Origin: Candidatus Eisenbacteria bacterium
GTDB taxonomy: Bacteria; Eisenbacteria; RBG-16-71-46
Assembly: GCA_013140805.1 (NCBI GenBank)
Contig: JABFRW010000025.1
Location: 1-37,680 of the forward strand
Length of the DNA stretch: 37,680 nucleotides
Direction: 5' to 3'
The number at the start of each line of letters is the position of its first letter. Position 1 is the first letter of the stretch. This document shows, piece after piece, positions 32,431-37,680 of this stretch. The notes under the pieces are model-generated. The model had not been told where the DNA came from, made no database searches, and worked only from the letters and a program-made list of their open reading frames with translations. The position numbers and the translations under genes were made by a program.

Positions 32431-33000
32431 TCATGACGCGTCCGGCACCGTCCACTTGATGTTGCACCCGACGCTCGGCTGCTGATCCCGAGTCGGATCG
32501 TGACCTGCGACGATCGCATCGAGGGCGGCGCGGAGCTCGATGCCGGTCAGTGGCGTCGTGGAGCCAGGCCGGCTCTCGTCGAGCCGACCGCGATAAGCGA
32601 GTCGTCGCTGCGAATCGAACGCGAAGAAGTCAGGTGTGCACGCGGCGCCGAACGCCCGCGCAACGCTCTGGTCCTGATCGAACAGGAAAGGAAACTTCCA
32701 GCCCCGCGCCTCGGCCAGCTCTCGCATGGGGCCGGGCCCGTCCTGCGGATACGCCACGAGATCATTGGCATTGATCGCGACGATGCCGATGCCCTGCGCG
32801 AGATAGTCCACTGCGATGCGGTCGAGCTCGGGCATGACATGCTTCACGAACGGACAGTGGTTGCAGATGAACATGACCAGCGTGCCCTTCGCTCCTGCGC
32901 TCGTGCGATCCGTGAAGGCCTCGCTGCTCACTGCATCGGTGAGCGCGTAGGTCGGCATCGTGGTTCCGAGCGGCAGTATCGTCGAAAGTGTCTCAGCCAT
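32431..33000 (-). CDS. Thioredoxin-like redoxin with C-terminal GCNIKW motif
   Basis: 189 residues from ATG 33000, preceded by GGAGG; the longer frame from 33042 lacks support. AhpC/TSA-thioredoxin fold: LVMFICNHCPFVKH with the redox pair Cys46/Cys49, VAINANDLVAYPQDGP, FPFLFDQDQSVARAFGAACTPDFFAFD. It ends in a third conserved Cys (SVGCNIKW, Cys179), a known mark of a cytoplasmic 'CNHCPF...GCNIKW' redoxin group. There is no signal peptide, so it should act in the cytoplasm. The electron donor and target are unknown. Monocistronic; 138 bases separate it from the DUF4403 gene. Confidence 0.9.
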   Translation of the reverse strand: MAETLSTILPLGTTMPTYALTDAVSSEAFTDRTSAGAKGTLVMFICNHCPFVKHVMPELDRIAVDYLAQGIGIVAINANDLVAYPQDGPGPMRELAEARGWKFPFLFDQDQSVARAFGAACTPDFFAFDSQRRLAYRGRLDESRPGSTTPLTGIELRAALDAIVAGHDPTRDQQPSVGCNIKWTVPDAS

Positions 33001-33138
33001 GGAGCCTCCTTCGCGGTGTGGTCGACCCTCCGCCGATCGCACCTGGTTGGCGTCCGAATGCAGGATCCTGTGGCACGCTAGCGGCTCGCGAAGCTGGCGG
33101 CAACCGGTGCGACCATCGAGCGCGATTCGAAGCGGTGC

Positions 33139-34656
33139 TCAGTTCGCAAGTTCGCCCGCTTCGTTCTGAGCCGCGTCCTTCCCATCGGGTTGCCGGGGCT
33201 GGGGAATCGATGGCGCGCGGTCGATCGCGAGCTTCAACTCCGCATTCGCGAGCGCTCGGATACGAAGATCTGCGACCAGCGCGCGCACTTCGATCACTTC
33301 CGCGTGGTCGATGCGGCCGCTCAGACGCGTGCCGCGTGCCGGCAGGTCGCGGTTCACTCCCTTCTCGGCATGCTGCGAGAGCTGCTGTACCACTACCGAA
33401 TCGGGAAGGCGGGCTCGTTCGCGCAGAAAGTCGCGAAGTCGCACGTCGGCGAGCCACTCGTAGCTCTTGACCAGGATCTGCGCGGTTCCGATGTCGTAGT
33501 CGAGGTCCGGAACCGTGATGTCGCGAGTCACTGGATCGAAACTCGGGGTGCCCGAAAAATACAGCCGGCCGCGAACCGCTCCCGAGAGGGCGACGCCCAG
33601 CGCCACCTTGCCCCCGCCGATCCCGGAAATGCGGACGTCTCGGATGCGAATCCGGTGGCCGGCTTGCTCGATGCTGCGCCCGACCAGCGCCCGCTTCAGG
33701 TGCTGGGTCGCGAACGGGTAGGTGAACGCCCCGTCGATCAGCACCTGCGCACGACGGCCGACGTCATCGGCGCGTTCGAGCGGTGGAAGCGAGACGATTG
33801 CCGGTGTGGGTCTGGGTCCCGAAGTCACGCGAGGGGTCGCGACCAGACGCAAATTCGCAAAGACAGTCTTGCCATCGGCGCCAACCTCGCCGAGCTGCGC
33901 GGCGGTCGGATTGATCGTCATGTAGAGGCTGTCGGTCAGGCGCAGCGGCTTCTGCAGATCGCGCCAGATCTTCTCGAAGCGCCGGCGCACTGGCCATCGC
34001 GCTACCGCCTCGTCGAAAGCGCCGAGCCTCTCGCTGATCAACCGCTCCGTGATCTCGAGGACGCGGGGCGTCATGTCGAGCCGCAGAAACGTGAGCCGAC
34101 ACCGGTCGCGAGCGCTATCGCTGGCCGCTTCGAGCCGGGCGATGCGCGATTGGGTGCGAATGCCCCACTCGCGCGTGAGTTCGGCGGTGGACTCGAGTGT
34201 GAGCGTTGCACGTCTCGGCGGGTCGCCGCCGGTGCCGCACGACACTTCGATCTCGGGACCGAGCGGTGGCTTGTACCAGACTCGTCCCGAGTACTCGACG
34301 TCGGCAGAGATGAAAACCGTGTGACCCTCGACGGTCACGCGAAACGGAGAACGGTGGAGCAGGAACGCAAAACTCACGCGCCTGTTGTTCGATGTTTCGA
34401 AGCGCCGCTCGAGGTCTCCATAGGTCTTCGGAACGGCGGCTTCGAGGGAATCGATCGCGGTGTCGAGGTCGTAGGTCACCGGCGCCTCGACGACGGATTT
34501 CGGCACCGGGGGGAGCGTGTCCGCGAGCTCTCGGATGAACTGCGGCGGAGGCGCGTCGAGTATCAGTGTCGATCGGTCGACGATGAACCACACCCCGGCC
34601 ATCGTGCCGATCAGCACCAGCCCGATGAGTGCGAGCTTGCGGCGTGACCGCGTCAT
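33139..34656 (-). CDS. DUF4403 family protein
   Basis: 505 residues with an N-terminal membrane anchor or uncleaved signal (KLALIGLVLIGTMAGVWFIV). The rest matches DUF4403 by pattern: repeated long amphipathic blocks such as VTYDLDTAIDSLEAAVP, ITERLISERLGAFDEAVA, RRRFEKIWRDLQKPLRLTDS, WLTINP-type MTINPTAAQLG, and VPDLDYDIGTAQILVKS. Proteins of this type look like tubular lipid-binding (SMP/BPI-like) modules, but function is not established to my knowledge. It starts 12 bases after the CsgG-like gene, so the two are in one operon. Confidence 0.88.
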   Translation of the reverse strand: MTRSRRKLALIGLVLIGTMAGVWFIVDRSTLILDAPPPQFIRELADTLPPVPKSVVEAPVTYDLDTAIDSLEAAVPKTYGDLERRFETSNNRRVSFAFLLHRSPFRVTVEGHTVFISADVEYSGRVWYKPPLGPEIEVSCGTGGDPPRRATLTLESTAELTREWGIRTQSRIARLEAASDSARDRCRLTFLRLDMTPRVLEITERLISERLGAFDEAVARWPVRRRFEKIWRDLQKPLRLTDSLYMTINPTAAQLGEVGADGKTVFANLRLVATPRVTSGPRPTPAIVSLPPLERADDVGRRAQVLIDGAFTYPFATQHLKRALVGRSIEQAGHRIRIRDVRISGIGGGKVALGVALSGAVRGRLYFSGTPSFDPVTRDITVPDLDYDIGTAQILVKSYEWLADVRLRDFLRERARLPDSVVVQQLSQHAEKGVNRDLPARGTRLSGRIDHAEVIEVRALVADLRIRALANAELKLAIDRAPSIPQPRQPDGKDAAQNEAGELAN

Positions 34657-34668
34657 CGGCGCACATCG

Positions 34669-35604
34669 CTACTTCGCGAGTCCGAACAGCGTCGAAGGAA
34701 CCCAGCCCTCATTGCCCAGTTCGTCGGAGACCTTCCACCAGATGCCCTCTTTCTCGCCGGTCGGGTACAGCATCATTCCAATGTCGAGGTCTCGCACCAC
34801 CGTCGACTTGGTGTCGGCCTTGGCGTACATGCGACCGGGCTTCGCCATGGTGACGGACTGCGAAACATTGTCCGCCTTGGCGTCGGGCGAGATCTTCTGC
34901 ACCTCTTCGACCAGTTTCGTGAGGGCATCGAGGTACGCCATCGCAACGACCTGGCCGATTTCGGTATTGGCGTAGCTGCTCGCTCCGGCCGCCGCGAAGC
35001 CGCCCCAGAAGGCACCGCCGCCCGCGCCCCAGCCGAGATCGGTCTTCTTCGCGTGGCCCTGAACGACCGCGATCTGCTCGGTCGATCGCACGTCGGTGAG
35101 TGTCAGCACCACGTCGGCGGTCTTGCTCTTCAAGCTCACACCACCGAGCACCGCGCCCGCGGCGCCACCCACCAGACCACCCAGCATGCCGCCGATCTTC
35201 TTGCCACCCGAGTTCGCATTCTTGTTCGCGATGTCCGGCACCAGTACGTAGTCGGCGGCTTTCATCTGGCCTTTGCCGATGTTCGAGCCGCCGCGCATCT
35301 CCCCACCCGACGCGAGTGCGCGCTCCTTCTGTGCGGCGGCCAGTCCCTTGCCGCGATCGACCAGCGTGAAGCACTTGCTCTGCGCGACGAACACTTTGAT
35401 GAGTGCTTCGGGCGATTCCAGGTTGTACTGGGTCCACCACTTGTTCTCGGGCTCGACCACCGACAGCGTGCCGATCTTCTTGTCGCAGACCGGGATCGTG
35501 GGCTCCTTCTGTTCCTTCGCGAGCGCGATGGAGCTGGTCGCGGCCATGACGGCAGCGAGCGCGAGGGGTGCGCAGCACTTGAGCATCGAGCGAAACCCGA
35601 CCAT
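34669..35604 (-). CDS. Secreted CsgG-like protein with glycine zipper and SH3-type tail
   Basis: 311 residues from ATG 35604, chosen because GGGAGG precedes it and a signal peptide follows (CCAPLALAAVMAATSSIALA). Residues 60-180 resemble the CsgG/curli-assembly group (PEALIKVFVAQSKCFTLVDRG, MKAADYVLVPDI, ADVVLTLTDVRSTEQIAVVQG) interrupted by a glycine zipper, KKIGGMLGGLVGGAAGAVLGG, which could insert in a membrane. Residues 257-311 fit a bacterial SH3 domain (RMYAKADTKSTVVRDLD, IWWKVSDELGNEGWVPSTLFG) that binds peptidoglycan or peptide. A role in envelope assembly or surface secretion is inferred. Co-operonic with DUF4403 downstream. Confidence 0.8.
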   Translation of the reverse strand: MVGFRSMLKCCAPLALAAVMAATSSIALAKEQKEPTIPVCDKKIGTLSVVEPENKWWTQYNLESPEALIKVFVAQSKCFTLVDRGKGLAAAQKERALASGGEMRGGSNIGKGQMKAADYVLVPDIANKNANSGGKKIGGMLGGLVGGAAGAVLGGVSLKSKTADVVLTLTDVRSTEQIAVVQGHAKKTDLGWGAGGGAFWGGFAAAGASSYANTEIGQVVAMAYLDALTKLVEEVQKISPDAKADNVSQSVTMAKPGRMYAKADTKSTVVRDLDIGMMLYPTGEKEGIWWKVSDELGNEGWVPSTLFGLAK

Positions 35605-35772
35605 GACATGGTCCTCCCGTGTGGAACTCTCAGGCAATGATTGCCCCCGCAAATTCGAGCCTCCATCGCTCATTGCGTGAAGCCGGAGGATAAACCGTCA
35701 CGGCCGAAAATTGGAGCGCGAGGCGGCGGCGCATCCGGCGCCGAGGAGCCAGACCCGGTAGGATCGCGCATC

Positions 35773-36795
35773 ATGCGAAAGTGGCGGACGTTCGTCGTGG
35801 TGATGCTGGCGTGGCTCTGTGGTTGTGGATCCGACACCGGGCGTCCTCCCATTCCCGCGCGGGTGGGAGTCGATTGGCGTTCGATCGCCGGCAATCCCAT
35901 CTTGCTTCCGGGACCGTGCCCGAGTTGGAACTGCCTCGGTGCGGGCGACCCCGCACTCGCGAGTGCTCCGACCGGGTCGCTCCTCCTGTGGGCGACGACC
36001 GGTGGTGATCAGGGCGGCCCGGTGATCGCGAGGGCCAGTGCCGATCCGGGCCTCTCGTTCGACTGGTCGCCCGCCGCTCCTGTCATTGGCATCGCGATGG
36101 CGGGTGCGTGGGATCGGTTCATCGAGACGCCGTCGCTGAGTTGGGACACCTCAGCGACGCGCTGGCGCATGTTCTATCTGGGCTACCGCGACAGCGGCTT
36201 CGTCGAGCCCGCGATCGGAATGATGTTCTCGGGCGACTCCGCCGGCATTCAGTGGACGCGGCCTGCGTTGCCGATCTATCGACCGACGCCCGGAGCCTGG
36301 GACGGGGTGTTCGTGACCGGGCCATGCGGAGTGCGCGGTCCGGATGGGGTGTGGCGGGTCTACTACACCGGCGCGGGAACCACGGTGGGCATCGGATTGC
36401 TCACTTCGCTAGACGGGCTCACCTGGGCCCCCCACCCGCAGAACCCGGTGTTCGAGCGCCGGCTGGGAGCGTGGGACGAGAGCGTGCTCGAGCCGTGCGT
36501 CCGCCATGTCGACGGACGCTGGCATCTCTGGTACTCGGGCTTCGTCGAACCACTCGCGCCTGACACGCGCATCGCGATCGGGCACGCGATCTCGAATGAC
36601 GGGGTCACCTGGGTTCGTGATCCCGACGGTCCCGTGCTCTCGCCCGGCTTTCCGGGCAGCTGGAACGATCTGCGCGTACTCTCGCCCGATGTGTTGCAGC
36701 GCGCCGACGGCTCGCTCCTGTTGGCGGCCTACGGTTTTTCGAACGCAGCGATCGGCACGACCGTCGGCTGGATCGGACTCTGGGAATCACCCTGA
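35773..36795 (+). CDS. Lipoprotein with five-bladed beta-propeller (GH43/GH32-like) fold
   Basis: 340 residues from ATG 35773, where a signal peptide with lipobox LCGC begins (WRTFVVVMLAWLCGC). The rest repeats the glycosidase-type propeller motif: GNPILLPGPCPSWNCLGAGDPAL, WDRFIETPSLSWDTSATRWRMFYLGY, GAWDGVFVTGPCGVRGPDGVWRVYYTG, GAWDESVLEPCVRHVDGRWHLWYSG and GSWNDLRVLSPDVLQRADGSLLLA. These 'D-x-SV/PS...W-MWY-G' blades are shared by GH43, GH32, GH62 and related families. Whether it is catalytic or only binds sugars is unclear. Two Cys pairs may form disulfides. It runs divergently from the CsgG-like gene. Confidence 0.85.
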   Translation: MRKWRTFVVVMLAWLCGCGSDTGRPPIPARVGVDWRSIAGNPILLPGPCPSWNCLGAGDPALASAPTGSLLLWATTGGDQGGPVIARASADPGLSFDWSPAAPVIGIAMAGAWDRFIETPSLSWDTSATRWRMFYLGYRDSGFVEPAIGMMFSGDSAGIQWTRPALPIYRPTPGAWDGVFVTGPCGVRGPDGVWRVYYTGAGTTVGIGLLTSLDGLTWAPHPQNPVFERRLGAWDESVLEPCVRHVDGRWHLWYSGFVEPLAPDTRIAIGHAISNDGVTWVRDPDGPVLSPGFPGSWNDLRVLSPDVLQRADGSLLLAAYGFSNAAIGTTVGWIGLWESP

Positions 36796-36823
36796 CGCGT
36801 CGATTCGGCCCCGCGCAGAGACC

Positions 36824-37552
36824 TCACCGATCCGAGCGCTTCCCCGCGCCTGCCGGCTTGCTCATCTCTCGCATCGCCGTTCTTCCGATCCACTTCGCGG
36901 CCGGTTCCGACGACTCCGCGAGTTCACGCGAGAGCTTGACGGCTGCCGCCTTCAGCTTCGAGTTCCGTGTGCCGACGCCTCGCAGCGCCCACAGCACTCC
37001 CTTCTTCACGAAATTGCGCTCGTCCGCAGCGGCGCGCTGGATCAGGCGGAGGCTGGCCAGGAAGGGCGCGTCGGGCGACCGCTTGTCGTGCAACGCGAGG
37101 CTCGCGAGCAGTGCGAAGGCGGCTCGTTTGACGAACTCCTCGCGACGAGTGCTCCACGACTTCACGCGCGACCACGCGTGCGGGGACTGATCGAACAACT
37201 TGAAACACAGCGTGTCGCAGATGCCCCAGTTGTCGAAGTCCTCGCACCACCGATCCATCTGTGCCGCGGTCACACGTTCGGGTTCGTCGACGAATGCGGT
37301 CAGCATGCGCGCTTCGTAGACGTTGGTCTTCCACAGCCGGTTCGCCAGCTCGTGGTCACGCCCGACTTGCCGGGCGACCGCCTGAATGTTCGCCATCGAT
37401 ACCCCGAGCGGACGGGTGGCCGCGATGCCGAAGCGCTTCAGATTGTCGAGATCGCGGCGTGTGCTGCGCTGCTCGAGCAGCGCGACCACCTCTGCGGCGG
37501 TCCAGCTGCGAGCAGCGATTCGAGCCGCTGGCTTCTTCGCCTTCGGGGGCAT
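36824..37552 (-). CDS. AlkD-like DNA alkylation repair protein
   Basis: 242 residues of HEAT-like (ALK) repeats: WTAAEVVALLEQRSTRRDLDNLKRFG, VARQVGRDHELANRLWKTN, YEARMLTAFVDEPERVT, MDRWCEDFDNWGICDTLC and EEFVKRAAFALLASLALHDK. This is the pattern of AlkD/AlkC-type DNA glycosylases, which remove N3- and N7-alkylated bases by non-base-flipping capture. The Asp and aromatic residues in MDRWCEDFDNWGICD are in the place of the active-site cluster. The N-terminus is basic (PPKAKKPAARIAA) and the C-terminus also Lys/Arg-rich, as for DNA binders. The function as glycosylase is inferred from the family. Confidence 0.88.
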   Translation of the reverse strand: MPPKAKKPAARIAARSWTAAEVVALLEQRSTRRDLDNLKRFGIAATRPLGVSMANIQAVARQVGRDHELANRLWKTNVYEARMLTAFVDEPERVTAAQMDRWCEDFDNWGICDTLCFKLFDQSPHAWSRVKSWSTRREEFVKRAAFALLASLALHDKRSPDAPFLASLRLIQRAAADERNFVKKGVLWALRGVGTRNSKLKAAAVKLSRELAESSEPAAKWIGRTAMREMSKPAGAGKRSDR

Positions 37553-37603
37553 GGGATCGTGTCCCTCCTCTTCTGGGCCGATGCGTCGCGCACTGCCTTC
37601 GAA

Positions 37604-37680
37604 GCCTAGCGCACGGAGGGCGTCGAGCCGGAACGGGCGGCATCCGCCCGTTCCGGCTCGACGCCCTCCGTGCGCTAGGC
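37604..37680. repeat. 77-nt perfect foldback palindrome at the window end
   Basis: 37 bases (37604-37640), a 3-base loop CAT (37641-37643) and 37 complementary bases (37644-37680) without a mismatch. The right arm ends exactly at the last base of the window, so its true length is unknown. There is no T tract, so it is not a classical terminator. It lies 52 bases before the AlkD start codon. An end-of-contig artefact (foldback) is as likely as a biological hairpin. Confidence 0.8.

Noticed and set aside
33190-34647. 485-codon plus-strand frame and similar long antisense frames (10066-11100, 12980-13936, 18200-19783)
   Set aside because: High GC removes stop codons from antisense frames. The opposite strands encode recognised families (DUF4403, oxidoreductase, ribA, kinase fusion).
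37604-37680. Rho-independent terminator
   Set aside because: The stem is very long and perfect, no T-run follows, and it lies upstream of the AlkD start rather than after a gene end.
1-37680. CRISPR array, tRNA, rRNA, insertion sequence or prophage
   Set aside because: Looked for regularly spaced repeats, T-loop-like sequences, transposase motifs and phage structural genes by eye; none was seen. Small RNAs cannot be excluded without a search.

Overview
The window is GC-rich (roughly two-thirds G+C by eye) bacterial chromosome with no phage or plasmid hallmarks, insertion sequences, rRNA, tRNA or CRISPR array that I could see. It carries three Ser/Thr kinases of the 'kinase plus sensor tail' type, a Planctomycete/Acidobacterium-type ECF sigma factor, several secreted proteins ending in FlgD-Ig-like C-terminal domains, and many envelope beta-barrels. 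This combination fits a Gram-negative of the FCB group or its neighbours. My best guess is Candidatus Eisenbacteria, with Gemmatimonadota or Acidobacteriota as alternatives. The assignment is inferred from gene style only.

Layout. 1-3.4 kb: 3' part of a kinase/TolB-like propeller gene, then a decayed GNAT gene, a tiny ORF and a frameshifted outer-membrane protein. 3.5-11.2 kb: a signalling and envelope block. It has a PAS hybrid histidine kinase (+), and on the minus strand a flavin disulfide-type oxidoreductase, an NtrC-type sigma54 response regulator, a pseudo-receiver, and the operon YceI-SRPBCC-porin. Two good -24/-12 (sigma54) promoters lie in front of the pseudo-receiver gene and the YceI operon. 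Each has the same TTCTGTCAG element about 90 bp upstream, so the regulator next door probably controls both. 11.2-17.6 kb: a broken FlgD-tailed gene, an ECF sigma factor, ribA, a secreted S1/P1-phospholipase C-like enzyme, an AbrB-Doc toxin-antitoxin pair with a palindromic promoter region, a lipoprotein and a secreted propeller. 17.7-24.2 kb: a kinase-PEGA-SUMF1-alpha/beta hydrolase fusion, a GH99-like secreted glycosidase and a second kinase whose C-terminus has been cut off. 24.4-30.7 kb: secreted proteins, a Lys-rich microprotein, a clearly dead alpha/beta hydrolase gene, and a minus-strand operon (Cys-rich secreted protein, damaged barrel, TRASH-TlpA fusion) that looks metal- or thiol-related. 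30.8-37.7 kb: a zinc-ribbon microprotein overlapping a PLP decarboxylase, a thioredoxin-like protein, a CsgG-like/DUF4403 pair, a five-bladed propeller lipoprotein, an AlkD-like protein, and a 77-nt perfect foldback at the very end of the window.

Two themes stand out. First, the 5-10 kb block reads as a self-contained two-component/sigma54 envelope regulon. Second, six genes are broken or internally shortened (2.2, 2.5-3.4, 11.2-12.1, 22.3-24.2, 25.8-26.5 and 27.2-27.9 kb) while their neighbours are intact. Some lesions look like one-base indels that could be sequencing errors. Others are losses of whole domain segments and look like real decay or mis-assembly. There is no stretch over 300 bases without a gene.
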